Origin: Streptomyces phaeolivaceus
GTDB taxonomy: Bacteria; Actinomycetota; Actinomycetes; Streptomycetales; Streptomycetaceae
Direction of reading: 5' to 3'
Length of the DNA stretch: 64,000 bases
Assembly (NCBI RefSeq): GCF_009184865.1
Contig: NZ_CP045096.1
Coordinates: 62,001-126,000, forward strand
The translations under genes and the position numbers were made by a program. Shown piece after piece: positions 34,085-42,280 of the stretch; the stretch's first letter is position 1; each line of letters opens with the position of its first letter. The notes below the pieces were generated by a model, which ran no database searches, had not been told where the DNA came from, and saw only the letters and a program-made list of their open reading frames with translations.

Positions 34085-35938
34085 ATGAACGAGGACGACA
34101 GAGGGCCCGGTAGACGAGTCGTCGACGGGCGCTTCGAGTTGGAGACCCGCCTCGGCGGTGGCGGGATGGGGACGGTCTGGCGGGCCAGGGACCTGGTGCT
34201 GCACCGGCTCGTGGCCGTCAAGGAGGTCCGCCCGCCCGACCGGGACCTCGCCGAGTACGACCCGGACGGCGCCCGGACGCTGCGCGAGCGGGTGCTGCGG
34301 GAGGCGAGGGCCCTGGCCCGCATCGACCATCCGAACGTCGTCACCATCCACCACATAGTCGACGGCGGCGACGGCACCTATCCGTGGATCGTGATGGAGC
34401 TGGTCAGCGGCGGCTCGCTGGCCGACCGGCTGGCGCGGGGCCCGATGCCGCCGGCCGAGGCGGCACGGCTGGGCCGGCAGGTGCTGGCCGGGCTGGCCGC
34501 CGCGCACGAGGCCGGTATCCAGCACCGCGACGTCAAGCCCGCCAATGTGCTGCTGCGCCCCGACGGGCGTCCCGTCCTCACCGACTTCGGTATCGCCGCG
34601 ATCCGTGAGACGACCGGTCTGACCGCGACCGGTTCCGTCATCGGTACGCCCGACTTCATGGCGCCGGAGCGCATCTCCGGGCACGAGGGCGGGGCCGCCT
34701 CCGACCTGTGGTCGCTGGCGATGATGCTGTACACGGCGGTGGAGGGCCACCACCCGCTGCGCCGGGGCAACACCCTGGCCACCCTCGCAGCGGTCCTCAA
34801 CGACGACGTCGCGCCTCCGGTGCGCGCCGGCGCGCTGGGCGACGTCCTGATGAGCGTGCTCGTACGGGATCCGGCGGCGCGGCCGTCGGCCGCCGTGCTG
34901 GACCGGCGGCTCGCCGAGATCGAGTCGGCTCCGGCCGCTCCGGCGGTGTGGGACGAGCCGACGTCGTACCCGCTGGTTCCGCCGTCCTCCGCCGCGCACC
35001 CGGCCGCGCCGCCCTCGGGCGGTTTCACCTCGCCGACCACGTTCGGGCAGGCCGGGGTGCCCGCTTCGCCGCCCGTCGCCCCCGGGGGCGGGCACGGGGA
35101 CGGGGTCGGGTTCGGCCCTTCCGGGCCGACAAATGCCTTCCCGGCCAAGGGATTCGGGCCGCCGCCCGTACCGGCGCAGCTGGGGCAGGCTCCGTTCCAG
35201 CTGACCACCGCGCCCGTGCGAGCGGTACCCCGGCGGGCGCCGCGCCGGGCCGCCCTGCTGAGCGTGGCGGGGGCCTCGCTCGCCGGTGTCCTGGTGCTGC
35301 TGTGGTGGCTGCTGCCCCCGGGAGCGGACGCCGACGGCTCGGAGGCGCGCGGCTCGTCGACGGTCTCGCCCTCGGCCTCGGCACCGAAGTCGACCGCGTC
35401 GACGCCGAAGTCGACGGCCTCGCGGGCCGGTGACGCCGAGGCGACCGAGGAGCCGACCGAAGAGTCGACGGACGCCGAGACCGGCGACATGCTGACTCCG
35501 GACGGCATCCGCACCGCGATCAAGGCGTTCAAGAAGGAGACCGGCCGGAGCATGTTCGGTGACTTCTCGGTCTACCCGGACTTCGTGTCGGCCCAGCTCA
35601 TGGTCGAGGGCAGTGACACCAAGTACGACACCTACACCTACCGCCCCGGGCAGGGCGTGGAGAAGGGCATCATCAAGGGCACGCTCGCCGGTGGTGAACA
35701 GCCCGTCAGCCTCGACGACTTCAACTGGGACAAGGTTCCCGCGCTGCTCAAGGAGGCGGACAAGAAGCTGAACGTCGACGAGCCCGAGAACCGCTATCTG
35801 CTGGTGAGACAGCCCAACGACATCTTCGGCACCCCCGCCGGAATGGCCGTCTACCTGAGCGACGAGTACAACCAGTCCGGCTATCTGGAGGCCGACACCG
35901 ACGGCAAGGTGACCCGTGTGATGCCGGCGGGGGACTGA
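34085..35938 (+). CDS. Membrane-bound PASTA-less Ser/Thr protein kinase
   Basis: 617 residues. The N-terminal Hanks kinase domain (about 15-280) has all key elements: glycine loop GGGGMGTVW, VAVKEV Lys, catalytic HRDVKPANVLL, DFG in TDFGIAAIRETTGLTATG and MAPERISG. A Pro-rich linker (about 300-380) leads to one transmembrane helix (LLSVAGASLAGVLVLLWWLL, about 395-414). An extracellular Ser/Thr-rich stretch and a folded domain of about 140 residues follow (MLTPDGIRTAIKAFKKETGR, FGDFSVYPDFVSAQLMVEGS, YTYRPGQGVEKGIIKG). The outer domain is not PASTA; I do not recognise a named sensor, though this type recurs in Streptomyces kinases. It ends convergently, overlapping the aldolase remnant. Confidence 0.92.
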   Translation: MNEDDRGPGRRVVDGRFELETRLGGGGMGTVWRARDLVLHRLVAVKEVRPPDRDLAEYDPDGARTLRERVLREARALARIDHPNVVTIHHIVDGGDGTYPWIVMELVSGGSLADRLARGPMPPAEAARLGRQVLAGLAAAHEAGIQHRDVKPANVLLRPDGRPVLTDFGIAAIRETTGLTATGSVIGTPDFMAPERISGHEGGAASDLWSLAMMLYTAVEGHHPLRRGNTLATLAAVLNDDVAPPVRAGALGDVLMSVLVRDPAARPSAAVLDRRLAEIESAPAAPAVWDEPTSYPLVPPSSAAHPAAPPSGGFTSPTTFGQAGVPASPPVAPGGGHGDGVGFGPSGPTNAFPAKGFGPPPVPAQLGQAPFQLTTAPVRAVPRRAPRRAALLSVAGASLAGVLVLLWWLLPPGADADGSEARGSSTVSPSASAPKSTASTPKSTASRAGDAEATEEPTEESTDAETGDMLTPDGIRTAIKAFKKETGRSMFGDFSVYPDFVSAQLMVEGSDTKYDTYTYRPGQGVEKGIIKGTLAGGEQPVSLDDFNWDKVPALLKEADKKLNVDEPENRYLLVRQPNDIFGTPAGMAVYLSDEYNQSGYLEADTDGKVTRVMPAGD

Positions 35939-36267
35939 GCGACCGCCCGGCGGATCGCGCCGAGGAGTTGGTCCACGTCCTCGGGGGTGTGGGAGAAGGC
36001 GGTGACGAAGCGGACGACGCCGGGTTCCCAGCGGTCGTGGTAGAAGGCGTACCCCTCGGCCAGGAGGCTTTCGGTGACGTGCTGGGGCAGGCGGCAGAAG
36101 AGGATGTTGACCTGTGGTGTCGCGAGGAGGCCGATGTCGGGGATCGTCTTGAGGCCGTCGCCCAGCCGGGTGGCCATCGTGCTGGCCCGGCGGGCGTCGC
36201 GCAGCCACAGGTCGTCGGGGAGATGGGCGGCGAGCTGGGCCGTGTGGAAGCGCGTGAGCCGCCGCGC
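35881..36267 (-). pseudogene. C-terminal remnant of a threonine-aldolase-like PLP enzyme
   Basis: The minus strand reads LTRFHTAQLAAHLPDDLWLR, then ASTMATRLGDGLKTIPDIGL, VNILFCRLPQHVTESLLAEG, FYHDRWEPGVVRFVTAFSHT and EDVDQLLGAIRRAV. This is the small C-terminal domain of low-specificity threonine aldolases and related beta-eliminating lyases. The PLP-binding large domain is missing. The remnant starts directly behind the TAG stop of the GntR gene, in the same frame and without a start codon, so the join is a deletion or rearrangement point. Its tail overlaps the kinase gene by 58 bases. Confidence 0.75.
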
Positions 36268-36924
36268 CTAAGGGCGGCCTTCGCGGTCCTCCAGGGCGCC
36301 GATGGCGGTGGTGCTGAGGCTGTGGGTGATGTGGTCCCGCATGAGCTGTGCCGCCCGCTCCGCCCGGTGGTCCGCGATGAGGTCGACCAGCCGGTGGTGT
36401 TCTTCCAGGTCGCGGGTGCGGGGCTCGTCGCCCGGCGGCAGTTCGAGCCCGAGGCGGCGGTAGCGGTCGGACTTGTCCCAGAGGTCTTCGAGCAGGCGGA
36501 TGAGGATGTCGTTGTGCGAGGCGCGGTAGACGGTCTCGTGGAAGGCGCGTGTGCCGTGAGCGCTTCCTCGCCCCACTGGCGGGTGACGGGGAGCAGCTTG
36601 TCGACCGCGGCCCGCATCGCGGCCAGGTCCGCGTCCGTGCGCCGTACGGCGGCGAGTTCGGCCGCGGTGGGGTCCAGCGAGAGGCGGACTTCGAGGAGTT
36701 GGCGGGCCTCGTCGGAGTTCATGGGAGAGACGCGGACGTCGCGGTGGGTGTCGACCTGGAGCAGCCCCTCGCCTGAGGCGCCGGATCGCCTCGCGCAGGG
36801 GTGTGATGCTCATGTTGAGGGACTCGGCGAGGTCGTACCGCGCGAGGCGTGAGCCGGCGGGGAGGCTGCCGGAGAGGATCCGGCCGCGCGGCTCCGCGTA
36901 GGCGAGATCGCTCTTGGACGTCAC
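36268..36924 (-). pseudogene. GntR-family (FCD) regulator with compensating frameshifts
   Basis: From GTG 36924 the helix-turn-helix reads GRILSGSLPAGSRLARYDLA and SLNMSITPLREAIRRL. Near 36770 homology moves to another frame (GLLQVDTHRDVRVSPMNSDE, ARQLLEVRLSLDPTAAELAA). Near 36552 it returns to the first frame (AFHETVYRASHNDILIRLLE, DLWDKSDRYRRLGLELPPGD) and ends at TAG 36268-36270. Two missing bases at the first site and one at the second, all in GC runs, restore a normal GntR/FCD regulator of about 220 residues. It could be a recent pseudogene or an assembly with indel errors. Truncated genes abut it on both sides. Confidence 0.7.
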
Positions 36925-37071
36925 CTGGTCGCGGCCCTCCCCGCCGCCCAGAACCGCTACAGCTACGCCTCCCAGTACCGCACGGCCGAACAGCTGGCCC
37001 GCGAGTCCGTGCTCCTCTCCACCCTCCTGTCCGTGCCCGCCCTCGTGGTGATCGCGGCCCTCCTCGGCTGA
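36922..37071 (+). pseudogene. C-terminal remnant of an AEC-family (auxin efflux carrier-like) transporter
   Basis: The plus strand reads LVAALPAAQNRYSYASQYRT, then AEQLARESVLLSTLLSVPAL and VVIAALLG followed by TGA 37069-37071. LPxAQN with the following Tyr-rich turn and the final hydrophobic helix are the end of AEC-type permeases. About 250 residues are missing and there is no start codon. The piece begins exactly where the divergent GntR gene begins, which marks a second rearrangement point next to that regulator. Confidence 0.65.
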
Positions 37072-37090
37072 GCGGCTCCCTCGGGCGGAA

Positions 37091-37717
37091 TCAGGCGGTG
37101 GCGCGGGAGTGCACGCTCACGGCGTAGCCGCAGCCTTCGCGGTAGGGGGCGCCGCTCCAGGTGGCGTGGCGCCGGCGCAGGGTCAGTCCGGCCTCGGCGC
37201 ACCAGTGGTCGAAGTCCGGCAGGGTCACCGGCGGTTCCGGCAGCGGGAGGTGCGCCGCGTCGAGTCCCATGCCGGTGACCAGCAGGCCGCCGGGGCGCAG
37301 TGCGGCGGCCAGGTGCTGGATGACGGCCGGTTCGGTGCCGGGCGCCAGCAGGGGGATGACGTTTCCGGCGGCGAGCACCAGGTCGAAGCCCGGGGGCAGG
37401 TCGAGGGCGTCCAACCGGGCCAGGTCGCCGAGGAGCCATTCCCGCGCGGGCGCTTCGCGGCGGGCGACGGCGAGCATCGAGGGGTCGACGTCCACACCGG
37501 TGCAGTGGTGGCCCAGTTCGGCGAGCCGGATCGCGATCCGGCCGGTGCCGCAGCCGGCGTCGAGGATCCGGGCGGCGGGCTCCAGCAGCGCGGTACAGAA
37601 GGTGGCCTCGCCGTGGATGTCCTGGCCCGATTCGGCGAGCCGCGCGAACCGTCGGGCGTACTCCTCTCCGGCCTCCCCGCCGGTCAGTTCGGCCCAGCGG
37701 TCGCGTTGCCCGGTCAT
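37091..37717 (-). CDS. Class I SAM-dependent methyltransferase
   Basis: 208 residues from ATG 37717 (GGAAGG about 10 bases upstream). SAM-binding motif I is ARILDAGCGTGRIAIRLAEL (about 49-68), followed by CTGVDVDPSMLAVARREAP, LGDLARLDALDLPPGFDLVL and PGGLLVTGMGLDAAHLPLPE. It is the size of small Streptomyces methyltransferases. The substrate is not predictable. It has no clear operon partner; the next downstream item is the AEC remnant on the other strand. Confidence 0.85.
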   Translation of the reverse strand: MTGQRDRWAELTGGEAGEEYARRFARLAESGQDIHGEATFCTALLEPAARILDAGCGTGRIAIRLAELGHHCTGVDVDPSMLAVARREAPAREWLLGDLARLDALDLPPGFDLVLAAGNVIPLLAPGTEPAVIQHLAAALRPGGLLVTGMGLDAAHLPLPEPPVTLPDFDHWCAEAGLTLRRRHATWSGAPYREGCGYAVSVHSRATA

Positions 37718-38121
37718 GTTCGGCGTGCCTTCCGGTCGGCCTCGCCCGGCGGGGGCGAGAACGCTGTGAGCGCCGTCGGGCGCCGAGGGACGCGGATCTC
37801 GCGGCCCGCTACGAAGGTACACAGGGCGACGCGTGGACAGCGGTCCGGCCGTGCGCTGCTCGGCACCCGTGTCCCGACCGCTCGACGACATGGCCGTCCT
37901 CCCTCACCAGGACGGTGTCGGCGTCCGCGAAGCCCGGGGGCACCGACTCGGTGGCGTACGAGCGGGCGGACCCGCTGAAGGACGCGGACTACGTCATCCG
38001 TTGCGCGAACAGTGACGGGTCTCCCGCCAACAACATCCAGAAGCTCCTCGTCCTGGGCAAGTCGTGAGCGCGTAAGGGGGACCCAGGAACCGGTGCCCGG
38101 CGACGGCACCGGACAGCCCGC
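37718..38121. other. Intergenic region with a short coding-like tail
   Basis: No intact gene. On the plus strand one frame reads TDSVAYERADPLKDADYVIR and then CANSDGSPANNIQKLLVLGK S, stopping at TGA 38065-38067. It looks like the C-terminus of an unknown lost gene; I cannot name it. The left part holds the methyltransferase promoter. Confidence 0.35.
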
Positions 38122-38160
38122 TTGACACATGTCAGATTACGGCTAATCTGACATATGTCA
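38122..38160 (+). promoter_or_regulatory. Promoter embedded in a 38-bp palindromic operator upstream of the exporter gene
   Basis: TGACACATGTCAGATTA (38123-38139) and TAATCTGACATATGTCA (38144-38160) are inverted repeats of 17 bases with one mismatch around a CGGC centre. Each arm contains a smaller dyad (TGACA-CA-TGTCA and the perfect TGACATATGTCA). A consensus -35 TTGACA (38122-38127) and a -10-like TAATCT (38144-38149), 16 bases apart, lie inside. A repressor on this operator would block the promoter of the DHA2 exporter gene starting at 38301. No regulator gene is adjacent. Confidence 0.7.
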
Positions 38161-38300
38161 GAGCGTTCACGGGAGTGCGATCCGACTGTCGGCTCACCGG
38201 TGACCACGCCGACCGGAACAGGTGACGGACCGCGACGAAGCAGCCGTCCCTCCGCGCACCAGCCGACCTCCCCTCGTCCCGCCATTCCTGGAGTTCCGCC

Positions 38301-39809
38301 ATGTCTCACACCGCGACCGACACACCGGACACGCCCGCCGTGTCCGCATCCTCGCCCGCCGACACACCACCCCCGCACCGCTGGTGGATCCTCGCCGTCA
38401 TCGGTCTGGCCCAGCTCATGGTCGTGCTGGACGCGACGATCGTGAACATCGCCCTGCCCTCGGCCCAGCAGGACCTCGGGTTCTCCGACGGCGACCGCCA
38501 ATGGGTCGTCACCGCCTACGCCCTCGCCTTCGGTAGCCTTCTCCTGCTCGGCGGACGCATAGCGGACCTCTTCGGCCGCAAGATGACGTTCCTCGTGGGA
38601 CTGGTCGGCTTCGCCGGTATGTCCGCCCTGGGCGGCGCCGCGGGCAGCTTCGAGATGCTCATCGTCGCCCGCGCCGGGCAGGGTGTGTTCGGCGCGCTCC
38701 TCGCGCCGGCCGCGCTGTCCCTGCTGACCGTGACGTTCACCGACGCCAAGGAGCGGGCCAAGGCCTTCGGCGTGTACGGCGCGATCGCCGGGGCCGGCGG
38801 TGCCGTCGGTCTGCTGCTCGGCGGGGTGCTGACCGAGTACCTCGACTGGCGCTGGACCCTCTACGTCAACCTGGCCTTCGCCGCAGCCGCGTTCGTCGGC
38901 GGGGCGATCCTGCTCCAGCGCACCACCCGCGACAAGACGGCCAAGATCGACGTACCGGGCGCCCTGCTCGTCGGCGGAGGACTGTTCTGCCTGGTCTACG
39001 GCTTCGCCAACGCCGAGAGCCACGACTGGGGTTCGCCGCAGACCTGGGGCTTCCTGCTCGCCGGAGGCGTCCTGCTGGCCGCGTTCACCTGGTGGCAGAC
39101 CAAGGCCGCGCACCCGCTGCTGCCGCTGCGGATCCTCCTCGACCGCAACCGCGCCGCGTCCTTCATCTCCGTACTGATCATCGGCGCCGCCATGTTCGGT
39201 GTCTTCCTCTTCCTCACCTACTACCTGCAGCAGACCCTCGGCTACACGCCCATCAAGACCGGCCTGGCGTTCCTGCCGATGATCGCCGCGCTGATGGTGA
39301 CCTCCACCCTCGCCACCACGTCACTGATCCCCCGGTTCGGCCCCAAGCCGGTCGTGCCGCTGGGCATGGGCATCGCCGCCGTCGGCATGGTCTGGCTCAC
39401 CGGTCTCGGCCTCGACAGCACCTACGCCGCCCACATCCTGCCCCCGCTGATCGTGGCCGGACTCGGCATGGGTCTGATCATGGCGCCCGCCATGAGCCTG
39501 GCCACCGACGGGGTCGCGGCGGAGGACTCCGGCGTCGCCTCGGCCGCCGTCAACACCATGCAGCAGGTCGGCGGTTCCCTCGGTACGGCGCTGCTCAACA
39601 CCCTGTTCGCCAGCTCCGTCACCTCCTACCTCGAAGGCAGGAACCCCAAGGACCCGATGGTTCTCGCCCAGGCCGGCCTGGAGGGCTACTCCACCGCCTA
39701 CTGGTGGTCCGCCGCGTTCTTCGTCGCCGGTCTCGTGATCAGCGCCCTGCTCTACCGGCGCGGCGCGCCCGTCCACAACCCCGACGCCGCACCCGTCGTC
39801 CACATGTAG
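38301..39809 (+). CDS. DHA2-family MFS drug exporter (EmrB/QacA type)
   Basis: 502 residues, 14 predicted transmembrane helices. TM1 signature WWILAVIGLAQLMVVLDATI with VNIALPSAQQDLGFS, then the inter-helix motif GGRIADLFGRK (motif A) and the antiporter motif GAIAGAGGAVGLLLGGVLTE are present. It exports hydrophobic or aromatic compounds by proton antiport; the ligand is not known. CTGGAG lies 8 bases before ATG 38301. Expression is probably repressed through the palindrome at 38122-38160. A strong hairpin follows at 39843-39882. Confidence 0.95.
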   Translation: MSHTATDTPDTPAVSASSPADTPPPHRWWILAVIGLAQLMVVLDATIVNIALPSAQQDLGFSDGDRQWVVTAYALAFGSLLLLGGRIADLFGRKMTFLVGLVGFAGMSALGGAAGSFEMLIVARAGQGVFGALLAPAALSLLTVTFTDAKERAKAFGVYGAIAGAGGAVGLLLGGVLTEYLDWRWTLYVNLAFAAAAFVGGAILLQRTTRDKTAKIDVPGALLVGGGLFCLVYGFANAESHDWGSPQTWGFLLAGGVLLAAFTWWQTKAAHPLLPLRILLDRNRAASFISVLIIGAAMFGVFLFLTYYLQQTLGYTPIKTGLAFLPMIAALMVTSTLATTSLIPRFGPKPVVPLGMGIAAVGMVWLTGLGLDSTYAAHILPPLIVAGLGMGLIMAPAMSLATDGVAAEDSGVASAAVNTMQQVGGSLGTALLNTLFASSVTSYLEGRNPKDPMVLAQAGLEGYSTAYWWSAAFFVAGLVISALLYRRGAPVHNPDAAPVVHM

Positions 39810-39842
39810 AACGCGCCCCACGGCCCCCACGGGGACGACCCC

Positions 39843-39882
39843 ACCGCCACGGCCCGCCGGATGTCCGGCGGGCCGTGGCGGT
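39843..39882. terminator. Strong hairpin terminator after the exporter gene
   Basis: ACCGCCACGGCCCGCCGGA (39843-39861) pairs perfectly with its complement at 39864-39882 around a two-base centre. It lies 34 bases after the exporter stop. No T-run, as is common in Streptomyces. Confidence 0.85.
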
Positions 39883-39948
39883 GCGTCGCTCCGTCGATCC
39901 GACCTCTCGACTTCCTCACCGCCCTGTTACTACCGTCGCACAGCATTT

Positions 39949-39978
39949 CGAACACCGTTCGCAATTTCGAACATTTCG
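39949..39978 (+). promoter_or_regulatory. Paired CGAA...TTCG operators upstream of the glycoside hydrolase gene
   Basis: Two dyads follow each other: CGAAC-ACC-GTTCG (39949-39961) and CGAA-CAT-TTCG (39968-39978), with ATTTCGAACA occurring twice. They lie 36-65 bases before the likely start codon. CGAA-type dyads are known upstream of Streptomyces hemicellulase genes, bound by LacI-type repressors; the link here is inference. Confidence 0.45.
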
Positions 39979-40013
39979 AGCCACCGCATGAGTGCCCAAT
40001 GGAGAACACCTCT

Positions 40014-41262
40014 ATGCGTCGTCCCCTCAGACGAGCGGTCGTGCGCTGGCCGCCCTGTGCTGTTCGGTGTTGTCCGTCAGCCTGTTGTCGGCCGGCCCGG
40101 GTGCGGGGCCCGCGCGGGCCGCCGACGACCCGAACGCGGTCGCGCTGGACAAGGACGCGATCCTCGCCGCCAACCAGCTGGACGAGCGGCAGTGGTACAA
40201 GGACGACATCCCGTTCCTCGACACCCCCGACAACGACATCGACGAGGTCTACTACTACCGCTGGAGCACGTTCAAGCGCGCGCTGCGCTACACCGTGCCG
40301 GGCACCGGGTACGTGTCGACCGAGTACGACGTGCCGATCGGGTACGCGGGGAACCCGTACACGGCGCTGCCGGACGCGACGGGCCACCACCTGCTGGACG
40401 GGCGCTGGCTGCACAACCGCGACTACGCGGGCGACTATCTGGACTTCTGGCTGCGCGGGGCGGGCAACTCGGGGGCGCGGAACTTCAGCGAGTGGATCAC
40501 CCGTGCCGCGTACCAGCGCTGTCTGGTGACCGGTGACGCCGCGCAGATCAAGTCCGCGCTGCCGCACCTGATCGCGCTCTACAAGCGGTGGGACTCGAAC
40601 TTCGACACCGACGTCACGGTGAACGGCACGCGGTCCACGAGCGATCTGTTCCACCAGACGCCGCTGTCCGACGCCACGGAGTACACCGAGACGTCGACGC
40701 ACAGCAGCAACTGGTTCAGCGGCGGCCGGGGTTACCGGCCCACGATCAACGCGTACATGTTCGCCGCGGCCCAGGCGATCAGCAGGATCTCCACGCTGAA
40801 CGGGGACACGGCGACCGCGAGCGAGTACGACGCGAAGGCCGCGCAGCTGAAGGCCGCCGTGCAGAACTCGCTGTGGGACCCGCAGCGGAACTTCTTCATG
40901 CAGGTCTACAACACGGACGGCACCAACGGCACGCTGAAGCAGACCCGGACGACCTGGCGCGAGGCGATGGGGTACGCCCCCTGGGCGTTCAACCTCCCCG
41001 ACGCGCAGTACTCGTCGGCGTGGAAGTACCTGACCGACGCCAAGCGGTTCAAGGCGCCGTTCGGGCCGACGACGCTGGAGCGGGTGCACGACTTCGAGGC
41101 CGAGCAGGCCACCGTCGTCCACGCGAACACCCACAACGCGACGTCCGCGTCCAACGGCAAGTACTCGGGCAGATCGACTACGACGACAGTGCGGTCACCT
41201 TCACCGCCGACCATCTGTGGAAGATCACCGCGGAGGACGGGTCCACCCCGTTCACCTCCTGA
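40014..41262 (+). pseudogene. Secreted glycoside hydrolase (MGH1/trehalase-like), frameshifted
   Basis: ATG 40014 with GGAGA upstream encodes MRRPLRR, but the signal peptide continues in another frame (TSGRALAALCCSVLSVSLLS, cleavage near ARAADDP), so a frame change lies near 40030. The main body, about 370 residues, is an alpha/alpha-barrel hydrolase: VYYYRWSTFKRALRYTVPGT, WITRAAYQRCLVTGDAAQIK, FHQTPLSDATEYTETSTHSS, GYRPTINAYMFAAAQAISRI, LWDPQRNFFMQVYNTDG and MGYAPWAFNLPDAQYS. After ATSASNGKYSG a second frame change near 41167, explained by one missing C, leads to QIDYDDSAVTFTADHLWKIT and a stop at 41262. The carbohydrate-binding C-terminus appears shortened. Substrate is unknown. With two frameshifts the protein is probably not made intact. 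Confidence 0.75.
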
Positions 41263-41271
41263 TCGCACGAC

Positions 41272-41313
41272 GTCCGCCGCGGCCCTCCCCGAGGGCCGCG
41301 GCGGACCCTTTTT
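41272..41313 (+). terminator. Intrinsic terminator after the glycoside hydrolase gene
   Basis: GTCCGCCGCGGCCCTC (41272-41287) pairs perfectly with 41291-41306 across a CCC loop and is followed by CCTTTTT (41307-41313). It is a classical terminator on the plus strand and lies just before the end of the convergent nuclease gene. Confidence 0.92.
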
Positions 41314-41332
41314 CGGCAGGTCGTGGAAGACC

Positions 41333-42175
41333 TCAGTCCGGGGCCGGTTCCAGGTCGGCGCGCACCGGATCGTGGTCCGAGTACGCGGAGGGCCGCACGC
41401 CTTGTTCACGTGCGGTGACGCCCCGCAGGAAGGTGTAGTCGAACTTGCTCTGCCAGTCGGTGGTCACCTCGCAGTCGCCGTCGGCCGGGGGCCGGCACCC
41501 GGGGTCCGCGTCCGTGGCCAGCTCCCACATCGGGGCGAGTTCGGGAGCGTCCGGCACGGCGTTGAAGTCACCGAGGACGACGGCACGGTCGTACCGGGAG
41601 ACGGCCGAGGCGAGGACCCGGATCTGCCCCTCCCGGACCGACTCCTGACGTCGTTGGGCGAGGTGGGTGTTGAAGACCCGCACGGACCGGCCGCCGACCG
41701 TGGTGGTGACGGCCAGATAGCCACGGTCCTCGGAGCCGCCGTCGGGGTATTCCACGCTGACACGGTCCGTCATCGGCGCCGCCGACAGGATCGCCTGACC
41801 GAAGCCTCCCGGGCTCCACGGCACTCCCCCGCAGCGGCCCCAGTGCCGCAGGACCGGGCCGTACTCGACGTGGTAGACCAGCCCGTGCAGGCTCTCCAGA
41901 TACTCCCGGATGCGCTCGACGTCCCGGACGCACGCCTCCTGCAAGCCGATGACCTGGGGCGCGTACGCGGCGATCTCCGCCGCCCGGTCGACGTTGCTCA
42001 CCTCGCAGGGGTTGCAGATGTTCCACGTCATGACCCGGTTCGGCATGACCTCCCGGTCGGCGTCGGCGGGGAGCGCCCCGGCGAAGAGACCGTCACCGGG
42101 GGCGCTGGGGCCGACGAGCACCACGCAGGCCAGGGTCACGGCGCCCGCCAGCCACCGCGTGCCCCTTGCCACCAT
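41333..42175 (-). CDS. Secreted endonuclease/exonuclease/phosphatase-family protein
   Basis: 280 residues. A signal peptide (RWLAGAVTLACVVLVGPSAP) precedes a complete EEP fold: VMTWNICNPCEV, QVIGLQEACVRDVERIREYL, VRVFNTHLAQRRQ, AVVLGDFNAVPDAPELAPMW and the final SAYSDHDPVRADL. The Asn, Glu, His, Asp-x-Asn and terminal Ser-Asp-His residues of the metal-dependent phosphoesterase site are all present. Substrates in this superfamily include DNA, phospholipids and inositol phosphates; secreted Streptomyces versions are often DNases or sphingomyelinase-like. It is separated by 105 bases from the tryptophanase gene upstream and is probably an independent unit. Confidence 0.88.
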   Translation of the reverse strand: MVARGTRWLAGAVTLACVVLVGPSAPGDGLFAGALPADADREVMPNRVMTWNICNPCEVSNVDRAAEIAAYAPQVIGLQEACVRDVERIREYLESLHGLVYHVEYGPVLRHWGRCGGVPWSPGGFGQAILSAAPMTDRVSVEYPDGGSEDRGYLAVTTTVGGRSVRVFNTHLAQRRQESVREGQIRVLASAVSRYDRAVVLGDFNAVPDAPELAPMWELATDADPGCRPPADGDCEVTTDWQSKFDYTFLRGVTAREQGVRPSAYSDHDPVRADLEPAPD

Positions 42176-42280
42176 CGTCGCCTCCTCGCGGGGATCCCGC
42201 CCATGTCGTTCGGGTGTGCCCCAGCACGAGACTAAGCGACGAGGCTGTGAGCGACACCGGCTCCCCTCCGTTCCCCTCGG

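Noticed and set aside
39843..39882. Operator for the glycoside hydrolase or a recombination site
   Set aside because: Position 34 bases behind the exporter stop and near-zero loop fit a Streptomyces transcription terminator better.
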